A DNA stretch of 34,672 nucleotides, taken from the IMG/VR virus record IMGVR_UViG_3300045741_000110, positions 1 to 34,672 of that record. One strand, 5' to 3'. Position numbers and translations under genes: made by a program. Shown here piece by piece: positions 20,192-28,058 of this stretch. Each line of letters opens with the position of its first letter. The first letter of the stretch is position 1. Under the pieces are notes generated by a model. That model did no database searches. It saw only the letters and a list, made by a program, of their open reading frames with translations, and was not told the DNA's origin. This DNA comes from a virus.

Positions 20192-20563
20192 ATGAGAAAA
20201 CCTGTATCAAATCGTCAATTCTTAGATAGTGAAATTCTTATCGTCGCTTGGGATGCTACTGGAACAACTAATCCAGCAGTCTTAAGAGGTGGTAATCAGT
20301 GCACCGTAGTTCGTTCAAACGGAAACGGAACGCGAGATAGAATCACTATTACCTTCAAAAAAGCCATGTTTGGAATGACCCCTGCTTGGGTAGCCCAACC
20401 AACGACCTTAGATTGTGAGTTAAGAGACGTAGCTGGAACCACTGACAAAACTAAAATTGTCATTGATGCCGTTAAGTCTTCTAACACAGCAACATCTGTA
20501 ACGGATGCGGCTGGTCAAGTCATCATCTTTGGACCGTTCACGAACAAAGAAGGTAACTACTAA
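20192..20563 (+). CDS. Putative capsid decoration or head-associated protein
   Basis: A 123-aa, beta-rich protein without known family (MRKPVSNRQFLDSEILIVAWDATG...CELRDVAGTTDKTKIVIDAVKSSNTATSVTDAAGQVIIFGPF). GGAG precedes the ATG by 4 nt. It follows the capsid gene and shares its codon bias, so a decoration protein or another abundant head part is the best guess. Alternating hydrophobic strands suggest a beta sandwich. It precedes the signal-peptide protein at 20588. Confidence 0.65.
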   Translation: MRKPVSNRQFLDSEILIVAWDATGTTNPAVLRGGNQCTVVRSNGNGTRDRITITFKKAMFGMTPAWVAQPTTLDCELRDVAGTTDKTKIVIDAVKSSNTATSVTDAAGQVIIFGPFTNKEGNY

Positions 20564-20587
20564 CTTTAATTTTTAATGGATAATAAA

Positions 20588-21136
20588 ATGAAAAAGCTAA
20601 TTTCTGTACTTTTAAGCCTCTTACTCTTACCCGTCATTGTCTCAGCTCAGCAAATTGGACGTAATAGCCCAAGTATCACCGTTGAGTCGGCTGATGCTGG
20701 TGGAAACGTATCGCTACTTACCCATGGAACAGGAGGTACGGTTAATTTCTATACCTCTGACACCTTAAGGGCTCAGGTAACAGATAGTGGAATTATCTCA
20801 AGCACAAGTATCGGCTTTGCCGCTGCTCAAGTTGAGACTGTTTCGGCTGCTGGTAACTCACAGGGTACCGCAACGGCACTTTCTGCAACAAAGTTCATTC
20901 ATGTCGTAAATGCTTCTGATAATACCACAGCGGTCTTGCTACCCCTGTGCGTTGTTGGGCAGTCACACCGAATGCTTAATACGGTTCAAGCTAAGCTTTT
21001 GAACGTATACCCAGGAACGGGCGCTGCTATCAACGGCGGTTCTGCTAACGCAGTATTTGCCGCTGGGATAACAACCGCTGGACACGGTCCTACTGAGTGC
21101 TATTGCACAGCACTTCTGACTTGGGTTTGTGGTTAA
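20588..21136 (+). CDS. Virion-like protein with a Sec signal peptide
   Basis: A 182-aa protein with a textbook signal: MKKLISVLLSLLLLPVIVSA followed by QQ (cleavage expected after Ala20). The C-terminal half (FIHVVNASDNTTAVLLPLCVVGQSHRMLN...LLNVYPGTGAAINGGSANAVF) matches a domain seen in phage head or tail fibre proteins, where it mediates beta-type packing. A signal peptide on such a domain is unexpected, because virion parts are assembled in the cytoplasm. I start at ATG 20588 rather than 20576, which would put residues before the basic n-region. A good terminator follows. Confidence 0.7.
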   Translation: MKKLISVLLSLLLLPVIVSAQQIGRNSPSITVESADAGGNVSLLTHGTGGTVNFYTSDTLRAQVTDSGIISSTSIGFAAAQVETVSAAGNSQGTATALSATKFIHVVNASDNTTAVLLPLCVVGQSHRMLNTVQAKLLNVYPGTGAAINGGSANAVFAAGITTAGHGPTECYCTALLTWVCG

Positions 21137-21160
21137 GATATCTCCTTATAAATGACCTGC

Positions 21161-21187
21161 GGGGAGGCTTGTATAGCTCCCCTTTTT
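21161..21187 (+). terminator. Rho-independent terminator after the capsid-proximal genes
   Basis: GGGGAG (21161-21166) pairs with CTCCCC (21177-21182), loop of 10 nt, followed directly by TTTTT (21183-21187). It would cut off the capsid, decoration and signal-peptide genes from the lower-expressed appendage genes that follow. Confidence 0.85.
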
Positions 21188-21205
21188 AAAAAGGAATTAG
21201 TAAAA

Positions 21206-21460
21206 ATGGCAATGAATCTTTTAATGCCAGCCCTTCGGGTCAAGAGCATTGTAGTAAATACCACGGTTATCCAGTCTCAGCAGTGTCGCGGAATCTATAT
21301 CGGCACTTCGGCAGATTATGATTTCAGCTTTGATGGTACGAACTGGACAACTTTTAAAGGCTGCATCGCAGGTACTATTCTCCCCTTTAGGTGCGTAGGC
21401 GCTAGAATCACGGCAGGCGCAGCTAACCCCAATGCAGGCGATATAGTTTTTCTATATTAG
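21206..21460 (+). CDS. Small virion-associated protein, 84 aa
   Basis: An 84-aa protein starting MAMNLLMPALRVKSIVVNTTVIQSQQCRGIYIG. The sequence GIYIGTSADYDFSFDGTNWTTFKGCIAGTILPFRCVGARITAG...AGDIVFLY is a beta-rich pattern found in small phage structural proteins with a GxxVPl/iLPfrv motif, perhaps a head-fibre or decoration part. The start at 21206 with AAGGA upstream is chosen; an earlier ATG lies within the terminator hairpin. Confidence 0.7.
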   Translation: MAMNLLMPALRVKSIVVNTTVIQSQQCRGIYIGTSADYDFSFDGTNWTTFKGCIAGTILPFRCVGARITAGAANPNAGDIVFLY

Positions 21461-21475
21461 GTATGTGTGCATCGA

Positions 21476-22378
21476 ATGCGACCAGGACTAGGTTTAGGAA
21501 ATGGAATCTGCATAGGGCCTTTCTATAAAAAACCAGGCGGCACCCCTTCTCAACCTGCTAACGTCTCCTCTATCTCCTCCATTAGCATCGATCCAGGTGG
21601 AACTTACGCACTAGCAGATGGACTTGTAAACGGACCGACATTTGATATTTGGGTTTGGGCTTACACTAACGCAGTAGGCTATAAACTTGTATCTCCTTAT
21701 GCGATTCACGCACAAGCTGACGCATCCGGCGATCTAGCGCTTCCCTATAATGGTAAGCTTTCCGCTACATGGCCCGCAGTATCAGGGGCGAGCGGCTATC
21801 TTGTTCAAGTTGCTTTAGTGAATGGACGACCGACGCCGGGCAATTCTCTTGTGTCTCTTGGGTTTTGGGATAATGGAAATAGTACAACTTTTGACGATCA
21901 TGTTGGGCTTGCATACTCAGTTAATTCGCCTATTCCTTTTTATCCGCTATCACTAACGCAAGGTAACTATTTGGCAGTAACATTTAATACAGGCGTTATC
22001 GGTACGTGGGCAACGGGCAATACAGTTAGATACCATTATTGGACTTACTCGGATGTTCCCACAATTGGCCGCGTTTATTCTTCAGTTAATAGAACCGCAT
22101 CACCTGATGTGAATCTAACTATAGTAAATGGAGCAGCTAATAATAGTGCAAGAGTTATACTGTACGATCCAACGGAGGGCGCAGACGGGATTGTATTGTT
22201 CAGAAACTTCAACAATGCAGGATTTATAGAAAAGAAAGAAATTCCGTTCACGTCTATAACAGCCAATGGATCACCCGGTACTCTAGTTAAGATTTCATTT
22301 GGGAACCTATCGCAAGTACTCATTACCGATAATTCAACCTCAACCGGCTGGGGAGCAGGAACGGAGCCACCAACCTAA
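21476..22378 (+). CDS. Virion appendage protein with an FN3-like segment
   Basis: A 300-aa protein (GTG 21467 is a possible start three codons earlier). The stretch LSATWPAVSGASGYLVQVALVNG (about 95-118) resembles the core strands of a fibronectin type III domain, a fold common on phage surface proteins that bind carbohydrate. The remainder is rich in Ser, Thr, Gly and Asn and lacks charge, as in fibre proteins. It belongs to a cassette of appendage genes (21206-25182) between capsid and internal-protein genes; TAATG links it to the next gene. Confidence 0.65.
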   Translation: MRPGLGLGNGICIGPFYKKPGGTPSQPANVSSISSISIDPGGTYALADGLVNGPTFDIWVWAYTNAVGYKLVSPYAIHAQADASGDLALPYNGKLSATWPAVSGASGYLVQVALVNGRPTPGNSLVSLGFWDNGNSTTFDDHVGLAYSVNSPIPFYPLSLTQGNYLAVTFNTGVIGTWATGNTVRYHYWTYSDVPTIGRVYSSVNRTASPDVNLTIVNGAANNSARVILYDPTEGADGIVLFRNFNNAGFIEKKEIPFTSITANGSPGTLVKISFGNLSQVLITDNSTSTGWGAGTEPPT

Positions 22379-22944
22379 TGCTTAAGCAAGTTAGAGAACA
22401 AAGACAGACCGTAGGAGCCTTAGCCCCTCAGAAGATTGCATCTCTAGTGGTCGAAGCTGGCTCTACGCCCTTAAAGATAAAATGCACAGCTCACCCTGCT
22501 CAGGTTGGTGATATCCTACGTTTCACCTCAACTACAAATCTAGGTATCGAGTATTACGTAATTTCCGTAGCGGCAAACACTATCTCTCTAAATGCTCAGC
22601 TTCCAGGAGTACCCTCTGCTGGTGATACCTTTAATGTTTATAGACTACTCTCGAATACCCCGTCCTCTCTTATCGACGGCTCTAAGGTTGTTACTACGGC
22701 AGGTACTAGAGTTCAGCTTTTTGCGACCTCTACCCCGTGCAGAAAAATAGACCTATGTGCCAACCTAGCTAATACCGGAGTTATTGTAGTTGGCTCAAGT
22801 ACGGTTATAGCTTCTGCTGGAACTAGACGCGGATTTCCTCTTTCGGCTGGTGATTTCTATATGTTTGAAATCGATGATGCTTCTAAAGTCTATATCGATT
22901 CAACCGTAAACGGGGAGGGTGTTAGCTTTAACATCTTTACCTAA
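22378..22944 (+). CDS. Putative structural protein of the appendage cassette, 188 aa
   Basis: A beta-rich protein with two parts. Residues about 20-90 (SLVVEAGSTPLKIKCTAHPAQVGDILRFTSTTNLGIEYYVISVAANTISLNAQLPGVPSAGDTFNVYRL) form a short beta barrel-like module. The second (about 100-188) has a repeated hydrophobic/Gly pattern ending DDASKVYIDSTVNGEGVSFNIFT, commonly seen in small head- or tail-spike-associated proteins. No family can be named safely. It is joined by TAATG to both neighbours. Confidence 0.65.
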   Translation: MLKQVREQRQTVGALAPQKIASLVVEAGSTPLKIKCTAHPAQVGDILRFTSTTNLGIEYYVISVAANTISLNAQLPGVPSAGDTFNVYRLLSNTPSSLIDGSKVVTTAGTRVQLFATSTPCRKIDLCANLANTGVIVVGSSTVIASAGTRRGFPLSAGDFYMFEIDDASKVYIDSTVNGEGVSFNIFT

Positions 22945-24176
22945 TGATTGATAATGCAGGACGAAAAACTAGTGGTGGTGGCGGAACTCCTGGCGGCTCA
23001 AATACCCAGATTCAATATAACAACTCAGGTGCTTTTGGCGGTAGTGCTAATCTTACCTGGAACGCAAATTTACTCGGCGTAATTGGCGCTGAAACAATTA
23101 CTGGAACTAGTTCTGCTGTGCCTCTTAAGGTAGTAGGTAATAGATATACTAGATATGATATTGATGGTGGCTTAAACGATTCTAATTTTGAAATCTATAC
23201 AGGTGACGGCGGCGGGGTTTATCCAGGACAAAATAAATTATCAAGTGTCTTTGGAAACTATGACGGCTCTGGCGTTGGATGTTTGCCCGTTTGGTATTTA
23301 TTTTCTGGCGATGGAACAGGAACTCCCACTAACTATTGGGTAATGAAGTTTTGTAATCTTGATACCGGTAGTTCTGATGGGCTCTATCAGGTTTATAGAC
23401 AAACCGATCCTCTCGGTAATCCAGGCTTAGGTTTGAATTTCTATACCTATCTTGGCTCATCAAGTAATATGGCTAACTGGTTTATGGGGCCAGGCGGTGG
23501 AACTTGTAATGTTAATGGTGATGTCGATAATTTTAGCGGAACATTGACATTACAGGGATCGTCTAGCGCATATGTAACCTACCTACAGATTGATACGGGG
23601 CCGCAAACAATTGTCGCCTATGCTCCTGGTGGTATTTCATTATGTCCTACTGGTGGTAATGTTTATACCTCGCTTTGTACACTCGATGATGGTACTGGCA
23701 CTATGTATACGGGGCTAGATCATCATGTCGGACGAGATTTGTATATAACTGGTCAGCTTCAAAACTATCGCGGAGTTAGTGTTGTTTCAAATGGATTATC
23801 CTCTGTGATGAAAGCTGTAAACCTAACAGCTCAGGGTGCAGCGATAGCGTTTACAAATTTAGTCTCCAGCATGAATACGTTTATGACGTGTAAGATTAGC
23901 TGGACAGCAACAATAACAAGAGCAGCGACAACATCAAGTGTCCTTGGTGGTACGAACGGTTTTAAAATTCGATACACAAATAAAAATGATTCAGTTGTAA
24001 AAACTACAGCTCTTCCAGTTGTATCAAGTATTGCTAATACTACTGCTACATCTATCGGAGGAGAGGTTATCATTTATGCAAAAGAAGCAACCGCGGTCGA
24101 TTACTCCTTCGACTATACGTCAGTTGGGGCAACTTCAATGCAATACGATTTAACAATTAAACTTGAATGGATTTAA
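22944..24176 (+). CDS. Tail or head fibre protein
   Basis: A 410-aa protein. It opens with a glycine-rich hinge and GGSNTQIQYNNSGAFGGSANLTWN, a repeat unit that recurs in phage fibres and bacterial surface adhesins. The middle is long, polar and Gly/Asn/Tyr-rich, as in fibre shafts. The C-terminal part (about 290-410) looks like a globular tip. It is likely a receptor-contacting or decorative fibre. It shares a TAATG junction with the upstream gene, and its stop lies 1 nt from the next start. Confidence 0.7.
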   Translation: MIDNAGRKTSGGGGTPGGSNTQIQYNNSGAFGGSANLTWNANLLGVIGAETITGTSSAVPLKVVGNRYTRYDIDGGLNDSNFEIYTGDGGGVYPGQNKLSSVFGNYDGSGVGCLPVWYLFSGDGTGTPTNYWVMKFCNLDTGSSDGLYQVYRQTDPLGNPGLGLNFYTYLGSSSNMANWFMGPGGGTCNVNGDVDNFSGTLTLQGSSSAYVTYLQIDTGPQTIVAYAPGGISLCPTGGNVYTSLCTLDDGTGTMYTGLDHHVGRDLYITGQLQNYRGVSVVSNGLSSVMKAVNLTAQGAAIAFTNLVSSMNTFMTCKISWTATITRAATTSSVLGGTNGFKIRYTNKNDSVVKTTALPVVSSIANTTATSIGGEVIIYAKEATAVDYSFDYTSVGATSMQYDLTIKLEWI

Positions 24177-24177
24177 T

Positions 24178-24492
24178 ATGCCAAAAGAATTTACAAAATT
24201 AGAAAGAAAGCAGATACAGACCCAAGATAGAAATGGCCAGGCGGGACCGATAAGGGCGGGATTAGTGCGTTATGAAATTATCGACGGCACTACCCCAGAT
24301 GGTCAGACAGTAAGAGTGCTCGCTAAAGATCCTGAAGTTATTCCAGATGATCTAGCGGCACTTAGAGCAATGAAAGATAGGCTTATAAATCAATTGGATG
24401 ACGTGCAAGAAAAGATAAATTTAGTTTTAGATTTTAAGAAAGCAGAAGCTAAGGAAATATTAGACGCGCCAGCGGAGGTAATTAATAAGTAA
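24178..24492 (+). CDS. Small helical protein of the fibre cassette, 104 aa
   Basis: A 104-aa protein: a mixed N-terminal part (EFTKLERKQIQTQDRNGQAGPIRAGLVRYEIIDGTTPDGQTVRVLAKDPEVIP) and a C-terminal coiled coil (DDLAALRAMKDRLINQLDDVQEKINLVLDFKKAEAKEIL). Placed between fibre genes, it could be a fibre chaperone or a linker. No family is recognised. The start at 24178 follows GGA at a usual distance; a TTG at 24163 overlaps the upstream gene. Confidence 0.7.
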   Translation: MPKEFTKLERKQIQTQDRNGQAGPIRAGLVRYEIIDGTTPDGQTVRVLAKDPEVIPDDLAALRAMKDRLINQLDDVQEKINLVLDFKKAEAKEILDAPAEVINK

Positions 24493-25007
24493 TGAAGATT
24501 GGAATCGGTCTAGATTTAGGTAGGGATGGCGTAGCACTTAAGGCTACTAGCTACTCCAATCCCGGTGGTAGTGGTAACCGCACTGGTCTAATTACCATCT
24601 CAACAAACCACCCCCTAGACCCAGGGGGTCCAACTATCGGTGCCTTAATCGATGGGAGTTTTGCCGGAAACTCGACAAACTCATGTGGATTCCTAAACGC
24701 TCCTCCTACTACCCTAAATGGTACCCAATATATTCGAGTAGACTTTGGTTCTAATAAGAGAGTAACTGAAGTTAAGTTCTCAATGGACCGAAATGTTAAT
24801 GAGGGTATTTGGAAGATTCAAATCTCCCCCGATAACTTTACTAGCAGTATCGTTGATATCAGCGCCAATACCGCAGTTAACGTCATAACCAACATCTTTA
24901 ATTGCAGCTCGAATGTGAGGTCTTGGAGATATCTTCAAATGCTGGGTGTAAGTGGCGTCACTGATTTTGCGCCTTGGTTAACCGAATTGGAGTTTAAGCT
25001 TGCATAG
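24492..25007 (+). CDS. Discoidin-like (F5/8 type C) carbohydrate-binding protein
   Basis: A 171-aa protein with a galactose-binding-like fold. TQYIRVDFGSNKRVTEVKFSMDRNVNEGIWKIQIS (about 77-112) and WRYLQMLGVSG...LTELEFKL (about 144-170) follow the strand pattern of F5/8 type C (discoidin) domains: YI.vDLG....v..v......... and r.ryi.l.g.......l.EiEv. Such modules bind sugars. Within this appendage cassette it probably decorates a fibre or the capsid and helps adsorption. It is joined by TAATG to the previous gene. Confidence 0.65.
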   Translation: MKIGIGLDLGRDGVALKATSYSNPGGSGNRTGLITISTNHPLDPGGPTIGALIDGSFAGNSTNSCGFLNAPPTTLNGTQYIRVDFGSNKRVTEVKFSMDRNVNEGIWKIQISPDNFTSSIVDISANTAVNVITNIFNCSSNVRSWRYLQMLGVSGVTDFAPWLTELEFKLA

Positions 25008-25014
25008 GAGCCTT

Positions 25015-25182
25015 ATGGGACCAGTAGAGAGAAAACCAGCAACAGTAGCTCAGATATTAAAAACACCTCAGTATAAGCCCAAACCACAGGTCATTGAGGT
25101 TAAGTTCCCAAAGGTAGATAGGAAATCAATCGAAGTTATAAAGTTGATGCACGAAGAGCCTGTGGTCTATAAACACGATTAA
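25015..25182 (+). CDS. Small basic protein, 55 aa
   Basis: A 55-aa protein (MGPVERKPATVAQILKTPQYKPKPQVIEVKFPKVDRKSIEVIKLMHEEPVVYKHD), basic and rich in Pro, Lys and Val. AGGAG is located 4 nt before the ATG at 25015. No family is recognised. It is the last gene of the fibre cassette; a TATAAT (25185-25190) follows 2 nt after its stop and may belong to a promoter for the next gene, although no good -35 is seen. Confidence 0.6.
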   Translation: MGPVERKPATVAQILKTPQYKPKPQVIEVKFPKVDRKSIEVIKLMHEEPVVYKHD

Positions 25183-25196
25183 GGTATAATTTACTC

Positions 25197-26561
25197 ATGG
25201 CATGGCAGGTAGTTGGTAAAAACCCAGACGGCTCTCTCTTACTAAGGGACACGGAAACCGGACAGACGGCTAACTATACTCCCAACCAAGGTTCTAATGG
25301 TAAGAGTGAAACTACCATAGGATTAGGTAAGGGCGTTGCCCAGAAGGTCGTTAATGGCTCTGGGACGGGCGCTAGTAACTCCGTTAGCACGGGGGTAGGT
25401 CTTGGTACCGGAATAGACGCCGGAGTGGGCTACGGGTCAAATGTGGCCGGTTTATCCAGTAATGCGCTAGGTACCGGGACTCTAGGTGTCGAGACTAGTC
25501 TAACCCCAACTCTAGATGCTGCAACGGCTGGTGCTTCTGGTGCGAGCGCAGCCGGAACGGCCACGGGCGGAGCTGCTAGTAGTACTCCCGGTGGTGGAGC
25601 TGCTGGATATATATCATCAGGCATGGATGTCTATAACAGTATTAAGAACTGGAAAAATGTTCCTAAAGACCAGAAAGCTACCAAGGCTCAGCAAGACATA
25701 GCTCTCACAGTTGCAGATTGGTATACGGGCGGCTTAGCTGGCATGGCTGAGGGTTTTGCTCGTAGTCACTGGGGTGGCACCATGTCTAAGCTTGATAAGC
25801 TAGACCAGAAGACAAACCCCATGTCGATAATGTTAAATAAAACATTATTCAGAAAAACCACCAAGGATGTCCAAAAAGAAAACACAGCCAAGCTAGCTGC
25901 TATGGACCCCACTAATCAGGACTGGCAGACAACCTTGCAGGGTTATCGTGGCGAAGATTGGAAACACTCTGGAAATCCAGATATGCCCTATGACGGTGGC
26001 AAGTATGCTAACTGGGAAGATTACGTTAAGGGCGGTCTAGACGCTAAAGACCTAACCGGCGTTAATGGGATGCTACAAACTTATGGTCCAGACTATGCCA
26101 AGCTTAGCTTTGACCAAAAAGTAGCTCTAACCCAGAAAGCAATAGACACGGGGCAGTTCAACTCTAAGAAGGGCGAGGTTAACGTTAACGACCCCGAAGC
26201 TCTAAAAGCTAGTACAGCAGATATGCTAGCAGGCTTTTTATCTGGAAAGCAGGCAACGCCCACTAGCCCGGCCAAACCTACAACGGGCGGCGATGCGATA
26301 GCTAGTCTTACTAATCCAGGTAAGGGTGTTGGTGGTTTAGGTCAAGTTGGTAACGGAAACGCGAGCAGCGTAGACCCTGGTATATTTCTAGACCCAAATT
26401 CTGACTATGCCAAGCAAATGAAGAGCGCTAGCTATGCTCAAAGAAAAGCAGACAGGGCACCTGGTATTCAGGCATTAATCAACTCCTCGGTTGCTCAAGG
26501 TCAGTCTGGGACCAATAATAACAGTATGAGTAGCGTTCTAGCTATGTTTGGAAAGAGGTAA
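25197..26561 (+). CDS. Glycine/alanine-rich internal virion protein candidate
   Basis: A 454-aa protein. The first 200 residues are low in charge and rich in Gly, Ala, Ser and Thr (GVGYGSNVAGLSSNALGTGTLG), the middle is helical, and the C-terminus is polar and disordered. Such composition, with short hydrophobic stretches, is typical of proteins packed in the head or ejected with DNA in short-tailed phages. The two similar proteins at 26563 and 34127 support a set of ejection proteins. The ATG has AAGG 12 nt upstream, which is long. Confidence 0.65.
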   Translation: MAWQVVGKNPDGSLLLRDTETGQTANYTPNQGSNGKSETTIGLGKGVAQKVVNGSGTGASNSVSTGVGLGTGIDAGVGYGSNVAGLSSNALGTGTLGVETSLTPTLDAATAGASGASAAGTATGGAASSTPGGGAAGYISSGMDVYNSIKNWKNVPKDQKATKAQQDIALTVADWYTGGLAGMAEGFARSHWGGTMSKLDKLDQKTNPMSIMLNKTLFRKTTKDVQKENTAKLAAMDPTNQDWQTTLQGYRGEDWKHSGNPDMPYDGGKYANWEDYVKGGLDAKDLTGVNGMLQTYGPDYAKLSFDQKVALTQKAIDTGQFNSKKGEVNVNDPEALKASTADMLAGFLSGKQATPTSPAKPTTGGDAIASLTNPGKGVGGLGQVGNGNASSVDPGIFLDPNSDYAKQMKSASYAQRKADRAPGIQALINSSVAQGQSGTNNNSMSSVLAMFGKR

Positions 26562-26562
26562 T

Positions 26563-27111
26563 ATGTGGGATTGGCTTACAGGACTATTTGATAGCAGCTC
26601 TAGTAGCCCAGCGGCAGATGCTTTAACCGAGCAGCCGGGAGATAGTAGCTGGAATGTAGGCTCGTGGGACGGCTCTAGTTCTAGCCTGCCAGATACGAGC
26701 GGTGTTATCTCTAGTATTCCTACATCTACAGGCTCTAGTGGTAGCGGCTCTGGATTTTGGGACACAATAGGAAGTGGAGCGGGTAAGGTTGTTAACTCAC
26801 CTGGCTTCTGGTCTGGCATCGCTGGTATCGGTGGTAGCTTAGCCACTATGCAAAATAACGACGCTCAAATGGCCTCTAACAGGGAGATTGCAGCCGCTAA
26901 TAATGCAGCAGCCCTAGAGCGAGAAAGAATTGCAGCCGGTGCCCAATTAGGGGCCGCAGGTATTGCAGCTAAGTCAGCCGATAGAAGAGCTAAACTTGCA
27001 GCTCTTATGGATGCATCAGGTAGGCGTATAGACGCAAATTTCACAGGCACAGGACAGAAGCTAACAGCACTAGGTCAGATGATGCAGGGCTTAAAAGGAT
27101 TGAGGCGATAA
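26563..27111 (+). CDS. Possible ejection or internal core protein, 182 aa
   Basis: The N-terminus (MWDWLTGLFD) is followed by a Ser/Gly-rich region, a hydrophobic stretch (GFWSGIAGIGGSLATM, about 80-96) and a long Ala-rich helix (REIAAANNAAALERERIAAGAQLGAAGIAAKSADRRAKLAALMDASG). The mix of a membrane-like segment and alanine-rich helix fits proteins that form a channel across the envelope during infection. No family is recognised. AGAGG precedes the ATG at 26563; it is linked by TAATG to the connector gene. Confidence 0.65.
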   Translation: MWDWLTGLFDSSSSSPAADALTEQPGDSSWNVGSWDGSSSSLPDTSGVISSIPTSTGSSGSGSGFWDTIGSGAGKVVNSPGFWSGIAGIGGSLATMQNNDAQMASNREIAAANNAAALERERIAAGAQLGAAGIAAKSADRRAKLAALMDASGRRIDANFTGTGQKLTALGQMMQGLKGLRR

Positions 27112-28058
27112 TGGCCATCAAAAGATGTGATGTCATCATAAGAAACGCTAGAATCTTAGCTCAGGCTGAAGATTGGTCAGCTACTAGCGGTATCTCTGAT
27201 GAATACCTACTAAGAGTACTAAATCACGCCAAGTTAAGACTGCAACGCTTGATTACCGTAACCCAAGCTACTCCCTATACTAAGTATTCTGTAGTCGCTG
27301 CTAACGGGACCGATGCTATCCCTATTCCTACCGACTGCTTTACTCAGGGCTCAATCTATACTGTTGAATACTCGGCTGACGGAAGTAATACTAACTATAT
27401 CACACTTGGGACGATGTATGAGAGAGGCGATAACCGCTCGCGTGCTCCTCTTTTTTGCATGGTAGAATCCTCAAGTATATTTTTTGATGCTAAAGTTGAT
27501 TCAGGAACTTTTCGTATCTGGTATGAAGCTGCTCTAGATAATCTAGATATTAGACGCGGGCAGGTCTTAAACTTAGGTGCGCCAGTAGGGAGTTTAGTTC
27601 CCTACATTCAGCTTTCTAACGGATTCTACGGGGCCTTATCTTCGAGCGAAGAGCTAGTCAACGCAGGCGATATAGATTTTATCTGCATAGTTGATAGGTA
27701 CGGTAACATCGTAGGTAGAAATGTAGGCGTAGAATTATATGACCCATCTCTAGATAGGCTCACCCTAACTAACGCAACTATTACAGATGATTTCTACTCT
27801 GTGGTTGGTCCAGCTATTCCGGTGACTCAGAAGTTCTATGTTACAATTGGCTTAAACACTACGACTCATCCGACTGGTCCAGACATATTTCAGGACTACT
27901 ACGAAGAGTTTTTAAGGTGGGAGATAGAGAAGCAAAGAAGCTCAATGAGTACTAACGAGGACTCTGAGAAGCTTAAAACCATAGCTGCTGAGATAGTAGA
28001 CCTATACGACTCACTACCAGACCTACAAACACTAGTGCCTGTAATGAGGAGAGATTAA
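27111..28058 (+). CDS. Head-to-tail connector/adaptor protein candidate
   Basis: A 315-aa protein. The N-terminal helices (DVIIRNARILAQ...DEYLLRVLNHAKLRLQRLI) and the C-terminal helices (DYYEEFLRWEIEKQRSSMSTNEDSEKLKTIAAEIVDLYDSL) flank a beta-rich core (IPIPTDCFTQGSIYTVEYS, RIWYEAALDNL). This layout fits the adaptor proteins that sit under the portal in short-tailed phages (P22 gp4- or T7 gp11-like). The place before the tailspikes and the hub gene supports it, though no family match is certain. Confidence 0.65.
   Translation: MAIKRCDVIIRNARILAQAEDWSATSGISDEYLLRVLNHAKLRLQRLITVTQATPYTKYSVVAANGTDAIPIPTDCFTQGSIYTVEYSADGSNTNYITLGTMYERGDNRSRAPLFCMVESSSIFFDAKVDSGTFRIWYEAALDNLDIRRGQVLNLGAPVGSLVPYIQLSNGFYGALSSSEELVNAGDIDFICIVDRYGNIVGRNVGVELYDPSLDRLTLTNATITDDFYSVVGPAIPVTQKFYVTIGLNTTTHPTGPDIFQDYYEEFLRWEIEKQRSSMSTNEDSEKLKTIAAEIVDLYDSLPDLQTLVPVMRRD

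Noticed and set aside
25185-25190. TATAAT just before the gene at 25197 as a strong promoter
   Set aside because: No matching -35 lies 16-18 nt upstream, so it is noted only as a possible weak element.
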